A DNA stretch of 64,000 nt from Chryseobacterium salivictor (GCF_004359195.1 NZ_CP037954.1:62001-126000), one strand, 5' to 3'; counted from the first letter of the stretch, positions 9,526 through 18,414 are shown. Notes: a model not told the origin generated them from the sequence alone. Translations and numbers: made by a program.

Positions 9526-9533
9526 TATTTTTG
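9526..9533 (+). promoter_or_regulatory. yidD -7 element, leaderless geometry
   Basis: TATTTTTG matches TAnnTTTG and ends 7 bp before the yidD ATG at 9541, so the mRNA should have almost no leader. Confidence 0.55.
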
Positions 9534-9540
9534 CAAGGCA

Positions 9541-9780
9541 ATGTTCAACAAAATCATCACATTTCCTTTGGTTGTCCTGATAAAAATTTATCAGTGGTTC
9601 ATCTCTCCGTTATTGCCAAAAAACTGTCGTTACGAACCCACCTGCTCTCACTATATGGTAGAAGCGCTGAAAGTTCACGGCCCGGTTAAAGGCTTATGGT
9701 TAGGCACAAAAAGGATTGCAAGATGTCACCCTTGGGGCGGAGAAGGTCATGATCCTGTTCCACCAAAATGCAAACATTAA
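9541..9780 (+). CDS. yidD: Membrane protein insertion efficiency factor YidD
   Basis: A 79-residue peripheral inner-membrane protein that aids YidC-dependent insertion. An amphipathic hydrophobic N-terminus (to about residue 22) is followed by the conserved [15 protein letters not shown], then [17 protein letters not shown]. All family cysteines are in place. It is followed after 30 bp by lgt on the same strand, a plausible envelope-biogenesis operon. Confidence 0.95.
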   Translation: MFNKIITFPLVVLIKIYQWFISPLLPKNCRYEPTCSHYMVEALKVHGPVKGLWLGTKRIARCHPWGGEGHDPVPPKCKH

Positions 9781-9810
9781 TTATCATTTTAAATTTTTGA
9801 ATTCAATAAT

Positions 9811-10680
9811 ATGCTGACTTTTTTATACTCGACCTGGGATCCGTCCACAGGAATTCCTTTAGGGCCGGTGACCCTTCATTACTACAGTTTAATGTTTATT
9901 TTGGCTTTTGGTTTAGGCTATATGCTGATGACCAAAATCTACAAGATCGACAATGTCAACCTAAAATATGTAGAACCTCTTTTCACCTGGACTTTAATCG
10001 GAACCATATTGGGAGCAAGATTGGGACATGTTATTTTTTATCAGCCTGAACTTTTTAAACAAGATTTCTGGTCGGTTTTTTTACCGATCCGTACAAAACC
10101 TCATCTTGAATTTACCGGATTTTCCGGATTGGCAAGTCATGGAGCGACCATCGCTTTGATTTTCACAACGTTATATTACAGTATTAAAATCATCAAAAAG
10201 AACCCTTTCTGGGTGTATGATAGAATCGGGATTCCTGTTGCTCTGGGCGGTGCTTTCGTAAGAATGGGAAATTTTTTCAATTCTGAAATCATCGGAAAAC
10301 CGGCACCGGAAAACTCACCGTTCGCCATTTTGTTCCCACAGCAAAGTTCTGAATACGGAGCGATTGTTCCTCGGTATCCAACGCAACTGTTTGAAGCAGC
10401 CGGCTATTTCCTGCTTTTCATCTTATTGTGGATTTTATACCGGTACACCAGAAAAAAATACCATCAAGGTTGGCTTTTTGGACTTTTCTTTATTCTCCTT
10501 TGGGCCATTCGCTTTTTCGTAGAATTTCTGAAAGAACCTCAAGGTGACGAATTTATTCACATCGCCGGATTAAATACGGGACAGGTGCTTTCAATTCCAT
10601 TTATGATCGCTGGTTTCGTGATTATGTGGTATTCGAAAAACAATGTGATTACCGAAGAACAGAATGAAAAACCGGAATAG
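9811..10680 (+). CDS. lgt: Prolipoprotein diacylglyceryl transferase
   Basis: A 289-residue Lgt, which moves diacylglycerol from phosphatidylglycerol to the lipobox cysteine of prolipoproteins. There are about seven membrane helices. Family marks are GARLGHVIFY near residue 70, the GLASHGATIA segment near 108, and the Lgt signature RMGNFFNSEIIGKP near 150; a late RFFVEFLKEPQ segment is also typical. Length is normal. Confidence 0.96.
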   Translation: MLTFLYSTWDPSTGIPLGPVTLHYYSLMFILAFGLGYMLMTKIYKIDNVNLKYVEPLFTWTLIGTILGARLGHVIFYQPELFKQDFWSVFLPIRTKPHLEFTGFSGLASHGATIALIFTTLYYSIKIIKKNPFWVYDRIGIPVALGGAFVRMGNFFNSEIIGKPAPENSPFAILFPQQSSEYGAIVPRYPTQLFEAAGYFLLFILLWILYRYTRKKYHQGWLFGLFFILLWAIRFFVEFLKEPQGDEFIHIAGLNTGQVLSIPFMIAGFVIMWYSKNNVITEEQNEKPE

Positions 10681-10733
10681 TTTTTAATGTATATCCGTAT
10701 TTAGTAGCAGAAAAAAATTTCATTCAGCGCCGT

Positions 10734-10848
10734 TGTTAAGTGTAACGCCTTTGCGCCTTAAAAAAGTGAGAAAAACAGCCTGTTTGTAAATGAAGTTTTG
10801 CGTCTTTGCGTTAAAAAATTATGATGATGATTAAAGACAGATATACAT
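10734..10848 (+). repeat. Dispersed intergenic repeat, copy A
   Basis: About 115 bp that shares blocks such as GTGAGAAAAAC, TGTTTGTAAATGAA and TTAAAGACAGATAT with copies at 37834 (same strand) and 41151 (opposite strand). It contains the TTTGCGTCTTTGCGTTAA phrase. No coding frame. Confidence 0.6.
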
Positions 10849-10876
10849 CTAGCTTTTTTTAGCATTTTTTTAAATC

Positions 10877-10904
10877 AATCCTTTCAATTTATTGGAAGGA
10901 TTTT
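10877..10904. terminator. Two-way terminator between lgt and nnr
   Basis: AATCCTTTCAAT and ATTGGAAGGATT form a 12-bp stem with one mismatch and a 2-nt loop; T runs follow on both strands. It touches the nnr stop codon. Confidence 0.65.
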
Positions 10905-12398
10905 TCAATTGAGATAGTTAAACACCGTTCCGATTTCCGCAATTAAATCTGAAGCCAGCATTGCTTCTTTTGAAAATTTTTCCGCAGCAAAATCACCGGC
11001 TTTACCGTGAAGCCAAACTCCAAAAACCGCCGCATTTTCCGGTGTGTAATTTTGAGCTAAAAGAGAAGTGATAATCCCCAGCAGGGCATCACCGCTTCCG
11101 CCTTTTGCCATGCCCGAATTGCCGGTTATATTATAGTACACTTTATTTTCTGGGGTAATTATTTGAGTATGATGATCTTTCAGCACAATATAGATTTGCA
11201 GGTCCTTTGCTTTCTGTCGGGCAAGTTTCAACCGTTCAAATGAGTTTTCAGTCTTTCCGAAAAGGCGCTCGAATTCTTTTGGATGTGGAGTGATAATTGA
11301 GTTTTTAGGAATCAATTTTATGGCATCCGGATTTTTAGATAGTATATTTAAAGCATCTGCATCGATAACCAAGGGCTTTGAAATACGAACTAAAAAATTT
11401 AAAAAAGAAATTTGCGTATCAGAATCAGTTCCTAAACCCGGACCGATTCCGATTACAGAATTTTCTTCAAAATCAAAATTAACAACCTTATTTTCACCTC
11501 CATCAATAAACATTGCTTCCGGGCAATTAGTTTGCAGGATTTCATAACCGCATTTTGGCGCCAGTGTAAAGGTTAATCCACTTCCCGATTTCAGGGCGGC
11601 TTTGGTGGCTAAAACGGACGCTCCTATCTTGCCGAAACTTCCCGCTGCGATGGTTGTTTTTCCGTAAGTTCCTTTATGCGAAAATTCATTTCTCATTTTA
11701 TAAACTTTGTGAATCAATTTCTCGCCAATGACAAAATCATCCGTTTCTTCTTGAGAAGTAAACTCGTCGCTCAAAAAAATATCCATCAGGTGAATGTTCC
11801 CACAGAAAATTCCGGTTTCCGGATGCAGCATTGATTTCTTCCAGGTTTGAAATGTCAAAGTTTCATCTGCTTTAAAAACAACTGCATTTTCACTGATCAT
11901 TTCATCAGCCATTAAACCGGAAGGAATATCGATTGAAATACCGGGGAAAGGCAGTTTATTTAAAAACTCAATCAAACCGGCGATTTCTCCTTCGACATTT
12001 CGATTGAGCCCGATTCCGAAAAGCGCATCGATGAGGACCGAATTGTCTTTAAAGACAAAACTGCCGACCTTTTCGAAATCCAGAATTTCAATTCCTGAAA
12101 TATCACTGCACCGTTGAAAATTAATCAAAGCATCTTCCGAAAACTTTTCATTCTTTCCGGTAAAAACAGTAACATCAAAACCTTTGCTATACAATAATCT
12201 CGCAATCGCAAAACCATCGCCGCCATTATTTCCGAAGCCGCAAAAAACCGCGAACGAACTCTTACTTTCAAAATTCTCGAGAAACCATTTCACACAAGAC
12301 TGCGCCGCTCTTTCCATTAATTGCAGAGAAGAGATTCTTTGATTCTCAATGCTGAACGAATCCCATTTTTTGATTTGTGGGGCTGAAAAAATTTTCAT
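10905..12398 (-). CDS. nnr: Bifunctional NAD(P)H-hydrate epimerase/dehydratase
   Basis: A 497-residue fusion that repairs hydrated NAD(P)H. The N-terminal YjeF_N epimerase (about 1-210) shows FGNNGGDGFAIARLL near residue 55 and IDALFGIGL near 122. The C-terminal ribokinase-like dehydratase (about 225-490) shows GIGPGLGT near 315, ITPHPKEFERLFG near 365 and GMAKGGSGDALLGI near 430 with the catalytic Asp. The fused arrangement is common in bacteria. It is a single gene on the minus strand. Confidence 0.95.
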   Translation of the reverse strand: MKIFSAPQIKKWDSFSIENQRISSLQLMERAAQSCVKWFLENFESKSSFAVFCGFGNNGGDGFAIARLLYSKGFDVTVFTGKNEKFSEDALINFQRCSDISGIEILDFEKVGSFVFKDNSVLIDALFGIGLNRNVEGEIAGLIEFLNKLPFPGISIDIPSGLMADEMISENAVVFKADETLTFQTWKKSMLHPETGIFCGNIHLMDIFLSDEFTSQEETDDFVIGEKLIHKVYKMRNEFSHKGTYGKTTIAAGSFGKIGASVLATKAALKSGSGLTFTLAPKCGYEILQTNCPEAMFIDGGENKVVNFDFEENSVIGIGPGLGTDSDTQISFLNFLVRISKPLVIDADALNILSKNPDAIKLIPKNSIITPHPKEFERLFGKTENSFERLKLARQKAKDLQIYIVLKDHHTQIITPENKVYYNITGNSGMAKGGSGDALLGIITSLLAQNYTPENAAVFGVWLHGKAGDFAAEKFSKEAMLASDLIAEIGTVFNYLN

Positions 12399-12557
12399 TT
12401 TAAAGAATTATTTTCATTATCTAAAATTACTTAAAATATTCAGTACACCATCATTTTACTCAATATTTTTAGAATAATAACATTTTTTCCTAATTAAACA
12501 CGCATTTTTTAAAATAATTCTTTATTTTTACTTATTAAACAATTAAAACGTACAATT

Positions 12558-12929
12558 ATGGGAATGGTTCAGGAATTTAAAGAGTTTGCATTTAAAGGAA
12601 ATGTATTAGATCTGGCAGTCGCAGTAATTATCGGAGCTGCTTTTGGGAAAATTGTTTCTTCATTGGTTGAAGATGTAATTACGCCCTTGTTACTGAATCC
12701 CGCACTGAAAGCGGCTGGCGCAGAAAATATTTCAAAACTGGCTTGGAATGGCGTTACTTACGGAAATTTCCTGTCGGCGGTCATCAGTTTTTTATGTATT
12801 GCAATTGTTTTGTTCCTGATCATTAAAGGCGCCAACAAAATGCAAAAACCGGCTCCGGCAACAGCTCCAGCCGGCCCTACTCAAGAACAGTTACTTGCAG
12901 AAATCAGAGATTTGCTAAAAAATAAATAA
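12558..12929 (+). CDS. mscL: Large-conductance mechanosensitive channel MscL
   Basis: A 123-residue MscL, the pressure-relief channel that opens in hypo-osmotic shock. The N-terminal EFKEFAFKGNVLDLAVAVII and GKIVSSLVEDVITPL blocks form TM1; TM2 is at about residues 72-92; a cytoplasmic helix with EQLLAEIRDLLKNK ends it. Length is slightly below the E. coli protein, normal for the family. Confidence 0.96.
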   Translation: MGMVQEFKEFAFKGNVLDLAVAVIIGAAFGKIVSSLVEDVITPLLLNPALKAAGAENISKLAWNGVTYGNFLSAVISFLCIAIVLFLIIKGANKMQKPAPATAPAGPTQEQLLAEIRDLLKNK

Positions 12930-12946
12930 TAGTATTCGCTGTTAAT

Positions 12947-12978
12947 AAAAAAGACGCATGGATTGATGCGTCTTTTTT
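12947..12978. terminator. Two-way terminator between mscL and serA
   Basis: A perfect 13-bp stem (AAAAAAGACGCAT / ATGCGTCTTTTTT) with a 6-nt loop GGATTG. The A and T ends let it serve both mscL and the convergent serA. Confidence 0.85.
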
Positions 12979-12997
12979 ATTTGTCTATTTTTCTCAC

Positions 12998-13957
12998 TTA
13001 ATAAGTCTGTAAAATACTGCAAATCTGTTCGGCAAGAGAAAGCCCTATCCGGTCCTGCGCTTCTACGGTAGATGCTCCTGTGTGCGGACTCAGAGAAATT
13101 TTGGGATGGTTCAGAATTTCTTTTGAAGGCGTTGGTTCATTCGTGAAAACATCTAATCCTGCGAAAGCAATTTTTCCTGAATTTAAAGCACCGATAAGAG
13201 CGTGCTCATCGACCACTCCACCTCTGCTGCAATTCACAATCACCGCGCCGTCTTTCATTTTATTTATTTCTTCTACCCCAATCATGCTGCCGCCTTTTTG
13301 AGCCGGAACATGAAGAGTTAAAAAATCCGCGTGTTTCAAAACATCTTCCAACGGTTCCGTTTCGATATCAACATTGATGAACTGATTATTATAAAATTTA
13401 ACTTTAATGCTGGCTCTTCCGATATTATTGTCAGCGGCTACAACACGCATTCCAAGTCCTAAAGCAATTCTGGCAACCTCCTGGCCGATTCTTCCCATCC
13501 CCACAATGCCAATGGTTTTACCGCGAAGTTCAATTCCCTTCCCGTATGATTTTTTTAACTGATTAAATTGCGTGTCGCCAACCAAAGGCATTTTTCGATT
13601 CGAATCCTGTAAAAATCTTGCCCCACTGAACAAATGCGCAAAAACCAATTCTGCCACAGACGCTGACGAAGCTGCCGGTGTATTGATTACATGAATATTT
13701 TTCGAGCGCGCATAATCAACATCGATATTATCCATACCGACACCACCGCGACCAATGATATCCAGGCTTGGGCACGCATCAATTAATTCTTTTCTAACTG
13801 TGGTTGCACTGCGGACCAACAAGGTTCTGATCTCATGCGCATTGATAAAATCTGCTAAAAATTCCTGTGGAACTTTAGAGACAATTACTTCAAAACCTTT
13901 TTCTGTCAGGGCATCAATTCCTGACTGATCCAAACCGTCATTTGCTAATATCTTCAT
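12998..13957 (-). CDS. serA: D-3-phosphoglycerate dehydrogenase (short form)
   Basis: A 319-residue D-isomer 2-hydroxyacid dehydrogenase. The NAD-binding GMGRIGQEVAR is near residue 153, catalytic Arg in NCSRGGVVDE near 245, and the Glu/His pair in the DVFTNEP and SPHTGASTVEAQ segments near 270-300. It ends without the ACT domain of the long SerA, so serine feedback through ACT is not expected. Phosphoglycerate is the likely substrate, but other 2-hydroxyacids cannot be excluded. It follows the HAD-like gene by 8 bp. Confidence 0.85.
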   Translation of the reverse strand: MKILANDGLDQSGIDALTEKGFEVIVSKVPQEFLADFINAHEIRTLLVRSATTVRKELIDACPSLDIIGRGGVGMDNIDVDYARSKNIHVINTPAASSASVAELVFAHLFSGARFLQDSNRKMPLVGDTQFNQLKKSYGKGIELRGKTIGIVGMGRIGQEVARIALGLGMRVVAADNNIGRASIKVKFYNNQFINVDIETEPLEDVLKHADFLTLHVPAQKGGSMIGVEEINKMKDGAVIVNCSRGGVVDEHALIGALNSGKIAFAGLDVFTNEPTPSKEILNHPKISLSPHTGASTVEAQDRIGLSLAEQICSILQTY

Positions 13958-13965
13958 CCTATTTA

Positions 13966-14370
13966 TTAATCATTAAAAACTTCAATCGTTTCTGTTTTTT
14001 CTACCATATCCGTAAACTTGCCTTTATACCTTGTTGCCTTTACAATATGATTGTCAATCCAGTGGTAATTTCCACCGCGTGGTTTCCCACACAAAACACT
14101 GTGATATTTGAAGCCGTGTTTATCGAGCCAGTCGATGGTAATCTGTTTTAAATTTTCGGTTCTGGAAGTGAAGAAACATATAATGTGACCTTGACCGTAC
14201 CATCTGTTAATGGTTTCCAACGCATCCGGATAAGGTTCGGCGGTAATCATTCTTTCCGGTTCTTCATTGGGAATATCATCGGTAACCGTACCATCGATAT
14301 CAATTAAATAATTCTTCATCTCTCCTTTCAGCATTGGGCTCAAATGATTTTTATATTCCAGTTCCATCAT
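13966..14370 (-). CDS. HAD-like phosphatase domain protein
   Basis: A small HAD-superfamily protein (134 residues from this start) with motif I YLIDIDGTVTDD and motif II FFTSRTE, then a short C-terminal part with GGNYHWIDNH. It resembles small cap-less HAD proteins; the substrate is unknown. The longest frame begins at a TTG (14388) that lies inside a promoter word TAATTTTG (14386-14393, minus), so the double ATG at 14370/14367 is preferred; the ATG right before NYLIDIDGT is also possible. It is upstream of serA in one operon. Confidence 0.75.
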   Translation of the reverse strand: MMELEYKNHLSPMLKGEMKNYLIDIDGTVTDDIPNEEPERMITAEPYPDALETINRWYGQGHIICFFTSRTENLKQITIDWLDKHGFKYHSVLCGKPRGGNYHWIDNHIVKATRYKGKFTDMVEKTETIEVFND

Positions 14371-14385
14371 CAAAAATTTAAGGTG

Positions 14386-14393
14386 CAAAATTA
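14386..14393 (-). promoter_or_regulatory. -7 element before the HAD-serA operon
   Basis: TAATTTTG on the minus strand, matching TAnnTTTG, 15 bp before the preferred ATG. Confidence 0.5.
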
Positions 14394-14599
14394 CAAAATT
14401 TCATTGATTTACAGCCTATTAAATCTTCTTAATCGTTATGCTCCCCGGCTTTTTCTTTTGGTAACAGTGCTCGACAACATTAAAAAACTCACGTAAAAAT
14501 CCATTTTTTCAAAAATATCAGCTAGAACAAACTGTTGAACTTCTCCATTTATGAAGGTTAATTTGGAGTTAAAAATTTTTCCAATAGATTTATTAATGT

Positions 14600-14607
14600 T
14601 AATTTTG
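14600..14607 (+). promoter_or_regulatory. idi -7 element, decides the start
   Basis: TAATTTTG overlaps the GTG at 14607 and ends 5 bp before the ATG at 14613. If it is the promoter, the GTG cannot be in the mRNA as a start and ATG 14613 is the true, nearly leaderless start. Confidence 0.55.
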
Positions 14608-14612
14608 TGAAG

Positions 14613-15125
14613 ATGGAAGAACAAGTAGTTTTAATCTCAGAAAATGATGAAGTTCTGGGATTAATGGATAAAATGCAGGCCCACGAAAACGGAATTTTAC
14701 ACCGGGCTTTTTCGGTTTTTTTATTTAATGATCAGGGAGAAGTCCTTTTGCAAAAAAGAGCCGCCGAAAAATACCACTCCCCCAATCAATGGACGAATGC
14801 CGTCTGCTCGCACCCAAGAGTGAATGAAACCTATCTGGAAGCTGCACAGCGCAGATTAAAAGAAGAATTGGGAATTGAAGGAATGGAACTGACTCCAAGA
14901 TTTCATTTCATCTATAAAGCAGATGTGGGCGGAAATCTCTGGGAACACGAACTCGACCATGTTTTTACCGGAACTTATAACGGTGATTTTACTTTGAACG
15001 CAGAAGAAGTTTCTGAAGTTCGATTTATCACAATGGAAGCACTCGATCAGGAAATGCACTCGAATCCGGAAAATTTCACTGAATGGTTTAAGATTATTCT
15101 GGGGGAATATAAGGATCGGTTGTAG
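14613..15125 (+). CDS. idi: Isopentenyl-diphosphate delta-isomerase, type I
   Basis: A 170-residue Nudix-type isomerase that interconverts IPP and DMAPP in isoprenoid synthesis. The catalytic Cys is in TNAVCSHPRVNE near residue 68, and the Nudix-like EAAQRRLKEELGI follows. The Glu/Trp segment GNLWEHELDHVF near 110 is also present. The frame is open from a GTG at 14607, but the promoter word covers that codon, so the ATG at 14613 is chosen. Single gene. Confidence 0.93.
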   Translation: MEEQVVLISENDEVLGLMDKMQAHENGILHRAFSVFLFNDQGEVLLQKRAAEKYHSPNQWTNAVCSHPRVNETYLEAAQRRLKEELGIEGMELTPRFHFIYKADVGGNLWEHELDHVFTGTYNGDFTLNAEEVSEVRFITMEALDQEMHSNPENFTEWFKIILGEYKDRL

Positions 15126-15250
15126 ATGGTGAATTAATGAATAGTCAATGGTGAAAGGTGAATAGTAAATTTGAAATACAAATACTCAATAACTCAACCA
15201 CTCAAATACTCAACCACCCGGCTGCCGAAAACGCTTCATAAGAGAAACTG
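15126..15250. repeat. Word-like low-complexity repeats behind idi
   Basis: Runs such as GGTGAATAGT and, on the minus strand, GGTTGAGTATTTGAGTGG (15178-15212). The second phrase also occurs near 3083-3115. No coding frame. Confidence 0.4.
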
Positions 15251-15260
15251 AAATAAATTA

Positions 15261-15341
15261 TAGCCCCGATGGAAGCGGCATCCCACGAATCCACGACCGT
15301 GGTGAGTGGATACAGCGGACAGCGGGACCGGATTTTCTAAA
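15261..15341 (+). repeat. Structured two-halved element before gcvT
   Basis: Two G/C-rich halves, AGCCCCGATGGAAGCGGCAT and ACAGCGGACAGCGGGACCGG, surround a variable core in which ATCCAC pairs with GTGGAT. CCCCG and CGGG(A) of the halves could close an outer stem. I remember similar halves around different hairpins in other flavobacterial genomes, but this was not checked. It could be a mobile repeat or a structured RNA. Confidence 0.45.
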
Positions 15342-15390
15342 AAATATAAATCGTGGTGCTCCTTTTAAAAAGAAATTAATAAAATAAAAT

Positions 15391-16470
15391 ATGAAAAGAA
15401 CTCCTTTATTTGATAAACATGTGTCGCTGGGCGCGAAAATGGTCCCTTTTGCAGGTTTTGAAATGCCGGTGCAATATACCGGTGTAACGCAGGAGCATTT
15501 TGCGGTTCGCGAAAAAGTGGGCGTTTTTGATGTCTCACACATGGGTCAGTTTTTTGTTGAAGGCCCTAAAGCAAAGGATCTTCTGCAATATGTAGGCACC
15601 AATAATGTAGATACCCTGGAAAACGGGAAAGCGCAATACACGTGTTTGCCCAACGGAAACGGCGGAATTGTGGACGATTTGATCGTGTACAAAATGGCTG
15701 ATGAAAAATATTTCGTGGTCGTAAATGCCTCTAATATCGATAAAGACTGGGCGCATATTTCGAAATATAACGAGCAGTTTGGTGCAAAATTAACCAATGC
15801 CTCGGATGAAATGTCTTTGTTGGCAATTCAGGGCCCAAAAGCCACGGAAACTTTGCAGAAACTAACCGACGTGAACCTTTCAGAAATAGCTTATTATCAC
15901 TTTACGGTGGGAACGGTAGCGGGAGTTGCCGACGTGATTATTTCGAATACCGGTTATACGGGCAGCGGCGGTTTTGAAATTTATTTTAAAAACGAAGATG
16001 CCGTAAAACTTTGGGACTCGATCATCGAAGCAGGTGAAGAATTTGGAATCCTTCCGTGCGGATTGGCTTCCAGAGACACTTTGCGTTTGGAAAAAGGATT
16101 CTGTTTATACGGAAATGATATCGACGATACCACTTCTCCGCTCGAAGCCGGATTGGGCTGGATTACGAAATTCGACAAAGATTTCGTAGACAAAGAGCGT
16201 TTTGCAAAACAAAAAGAAGAAGGGATTACCAGAAAATTAGTCGGTTTTGAAATGCAGGAAAGAGCAATTCCAAGACACGATTATCTGGTGGTTGATGCTG
16301 AAGGAAATGAGATTGGGAAAGTAACTTCGGGAACAATGAGCCCGATGAAAGGAATCGGAATCGGTTTGGCGTACGTGGCAACCTCTCACAACAAAATAGG
16401 CTCGGATATTTTTATTCAGATCAGAAATAAGAATGTTCCGGCGAAAGTGGTAAAAACGCCTTTTGTTTAA
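15391..16470 (+). CDS. gcvT: Aminomethyltransferase (glycine cleavage T protein)
   Basis: A 359-residue T protein. In the glycine cleavage system it takes the aminomethyl group from H protein and makes methylene-tetrahydrofolate and ammonia. Family marks: [14 protein letters not shown] near residue 48, [11 protein letters not shown] near 145, the [11 protein letters not shown] folate-binding segment near 190, and [13 protein letters not shown] near 230. Length is standard. The other glycine-cleavage genes are not in the window. Confidence 0.96.
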   Translation: MKRTPLFDKHVSLGAKMVPFAGFEMPVQYTGVTQEHFAVREKVGVFDVSHMGQFFVEGPKAKDLLQYVGTNNVDTLENGKAQYTCLPNGNGGIVDDLIVYKMADEKYFVVVNASNIDKDWAHISKYNEQFGAKLTNASDEMSLLAIQGPKATETLQKLTDVNLSEIAYYHFTVGTVAGVADVIISNTGYTGSGGFEIYFKNEDAVKLWDSIIEAGEEFGILPCGLASRDTLRLEKGFCLYGNDIDDTTSPLEAGLGWITKFDKDFVDKERFAKQKEEGITRKLVGFEMQERAIPRHDYLVVDAEGNEIGKVTSGTMSPMKGIGIGLAYVATSHNKIGSDIFIQIRNKNVPAKVVKTPFV

Positions 16471-16492
16471 AAATTACTTCCGAAAAATAGAT

Positions 16493-16523
16493 AAAAGTCT
16501 GAAAATAGTTTTCAGACTTTTTT
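16493..16523. terminator. Two-way terminator behind gcvT
   Basis: A perfect 13-bp stem AAAAGTCTGAAAA / TTTTCAGACTTTT with loop TAG. It lies between convergent gcvT and the Cys-rich small gene, and its T end reaches that gene's stop codon. Confidence 0.85.
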
Positions 16524-16698
16524 ATTTGCAGACACTGCAGGTTCCGCCATTCTTCGCACAGTTTTTACATCCTGTACAATTTTTGCAGGCGGTACATTTT
16601 CCTTTGGGACTACATGACCGGCCATATTCGCTGGCGACGATGTATCCGCCAAAACCAAAATAGGAACTGATCAATAAAACGGTAAAAAAATTTCTCAT
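16522..16698 (-). CDS. Small exported Cys-rich protein (58 aa)
   Basis: A 58-residue frame that is easily missed because it is short. It starts MRNFFTVLLISSYFGFGG, a likely signal peptide or anchor, followed by a compact Cys-rich tail: CTACKNCTGCKNCAKNGG and then CSVCK, in all eight cysteines in about 30 residues in C-x2-C spacing. This spacing is typical of metal or Fe-S binding, or of disulfides. The ATG is 6 bp behind the ArsC-like stop, so both are in one operon. The ordered composition and tight junction make it a real gene; the function is not known. Confidence 0.7.
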   Translation of the reverse strand: MRNFFTVLLISSYFGFGGYIVASEYGRSCSPKGKCTACKNCTGCKNCAKNGGTCSVCK

Positions 16699-16704
16699 AT
16701 CTTT

Positions 16705-17058
16705 TTATTTATTGGTGAAAAACGCTTCTAAATTCTCAATATTCTTTTTCTCATTTCCTACGAAAACTTCCTGATCGGTAAGGAAAACCGGTCGCTTCAA
16801 AAACGAATAATGTTCTAAAATTAATTTTTTAAAATCGTCTTCTTTTAAAGATTTAAGATCGATACTGCGGGCTTTTATTTGGGTGGATCTTCTGCTGAAC
16901 AGCGCTTCATAAGATTTTGCATGTGCATACATTTGAGCCAGTTCTTCTTCGGTAACCGGTGCACTTTTCAGTTCACGAAGTTCCCAACCGGAAAGGTCGA
17001 ACATTTTTAAAATCTTGGTACAGGTTCCACAGGTTTTGAGATAAAATACTTTTTGCAT
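16705..17058 (-). CDS. ArsC/Spx-family protein
   Basis: A 117-residue thioredoxin-fold protein of the ArsC/Spx/YffB family. The N-terminal redox site is CGTC at residues 10-13 (LKTCGTCTKILKMFDL), and a late KRPVFLTDQEVFVG segment near 90 matches the family's RP..... region. Arsenate reduction is possible, but no other ars genes are near and Spx-like or reductase roles are equally open. It heads an operon with a small Cys-rich exported protein, which hints at redox or metal stress. Confidence 0.8.
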   Translation of the reverse strand: MQKVFYLKTCGTCTKILKMFDLSGWELRELKSAPVTEEELAQMYAHAKSYEALFSRRSTQIKARSIDLKSLKEDDFKKLILEHYSFLKRPVFLTDQEVFVGNEKKNIENLEAFFTNK

Positions 17059-17269
17059 ATTTCAAATTTAAGGATAAATTCAGAAATGCTACAACTGGCT
17101 TGCAAATGATTTCAATTTCCAAATACCATTAATAATCAGCGGCACATTAATAATTACATTTCTACGCTCCTTTGGACGGGATTTCAAAATTAACCAGCAC
17201 ATGAAGGATGCTTTCATTTAAAATATTTAATTTTGATATGAATAATAAAGAACCTCTTTAATTTTTAAA

Positions 17270-17806
17270 ATGAAACCACCGGAAAAACCAACTATTTATA
17301 CCATTGGTCACTCCACCAGAAGTATTGAAGAATTTCTGGAACTGCTGCTTTCATTTAAAATTAAAGTTTTGGCGGACATCCGCAGATTACCCGGTTCCAG
17401 GAAATATCCGCAGTTTAATCAGGATCATTTGAAAAAATCACTGGAAGAAAACGGAATTGAATATCTATATATTGAAAATTTAGGCGGGCGGCGAAAAGTC
17501 TCGCCAACTTCGAAAAACATCCTCTGGAACAATAAGTCTTTTCAGGCTTACGCCGATTATATGGAAAGCGAATCCTTTGAAAACGGCGATGATGAATTAC
17601 AAAAATCAGCTTTAAGAAAACCAACGGCAATGATGTGTTCAGAAGCGGTTTGGTGGCGCTGTCACCGTTCGATGGTTTCGGATTATCTGAAAGCGAAAGG
17701 TTGGGAAGTTCTGCATATTATGTCGGTCGGGATAGCGACGGAACATCCTTATACTTCTCCAGCAAGAGTTGTGGGCGAGAAGGTTTTTTATTCGGAAAAA
17801 GACTGA
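17270..17806 (+). CDS. DUF488-family protein
   Basis: A 178-residue member of the DUF488 family, which begins with TIGHSTRSIEEFLELL (residues 10-25), followed by LADIRRLPGSRKYPQFN and YLYIENLGGRR. A later CSEAVWWRCHRSMVSDYL with the conserved Cys/His/Arg set is near residue 122. The biochemical role of the family is unclear. Single gene. Confidence 0.85.
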   Translation: MKPPEKPTIYTIGHSTRSIEEFLELLLSFKIKVLADIRRLPGSRKYPQFNQDHLKKSLEENGIEYLYIENLGGRRKVSPTSKNILWNNKSFQAYADYMESESFENGDDELQKSALRKPTAMMCSEAVWWRCHRSMVSDYLKAKGWEVLHIMSVGIATEHPYTSPARVVGEKVFYSEKD

Positions 17807-17991
17807 TTTAGAATGCCACGAAAAGTTTTCATTTCACCGCAAAAGATAAAAGAGCAATTCTAAAATTAATAATTCAAAGTTTGGAAAAGGAAAGTTCCTG
17901 ATTCATGTCTAGATTTCGTTTGAACAGGTGAAAGGGTATTTTTTTGAATGTTTTATGATGAATATTTTGGGTTTAAAGTAAAAATTTAAAA

Positions 17992-18201
17992 ATGAAAACA
18001 AAATTTAAAATCGGAGATAAAGTCAGTTGGAATTCTGAAGCCGGAAGAGTTTCGGGAACTGTTATTAAAGTTCATACCAAAGATTTTGATTACAAAGGTT
18101 ATACGCATCATGCCACAGAAGACGATCCGCAATATGAAATCAAAAGCAGCAAAACCGATCATATCGCGGCACACAAAGGTGCTGCGCTGACGAAAGAATA
18201 A
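17992..18201 (+). CDS. Small TUDOR-like (DUF2945) protein
   Basis: A 69-residue protein of the DUF2945 / hypervirulence-associated TUDOR family: FKIGDKVSWNSEAGRVSGTV, then DPQYEIKSSKT and a C-terminal HIAAHKGAAL. These are small beta-barrels of unknown role, common in soil and plant bacteria. No signal peptide. Confidence 0.8.
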   Translation: MKTKFKIGDKVSWNSEAGRVSGTVIKVHTKDFDYKGYTHHATEDDPQYEIKSSKTDHIAAHKGAALTKE

Positions 18202-18319
18202 TATTCAAAGAAATAGTGTGAATCTTTTTTACCGCAAAAGCAACAATAGCTTTTTACTGATTATCTCATAAAAAGTCTGAAAGGATTGAGAAAAGCAAGG
18301 TTTTATCTGTTGCAAACTT

Positions 18320-18352
18320 TTTGTAAACCTTTATTCTTCTTATTTATCTTTG
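18320..18352 (+). promoter_or_regulatory. Promoter of the LysR gene
   Basis: TTTG at 18320-18323 and TATCTTTG at 18345-18352, 21 bp apart. The transcript would start near 18359, after the upstream in-frame start at 18286, which supports ATG 18415. Confidence 0.6.
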
Positions 18353-18414
18353 ATCCCTTTTTGTGTTTAAAATTAAAAAACCGCATTTTTACAACCTACT
18401 TTAATGCTACAAAA

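Noticed and set aside
14436..14624. 62-residue minus-strand frame before idi
   Set aside because: It overlaps the idi start and promoter and has no recognisable protein pattern.
16463..16663. 66-residue forward frame behind gcvT
   Set aside because: It is the antisense of the Cys-rich small gene and includes a terminator hairpin.
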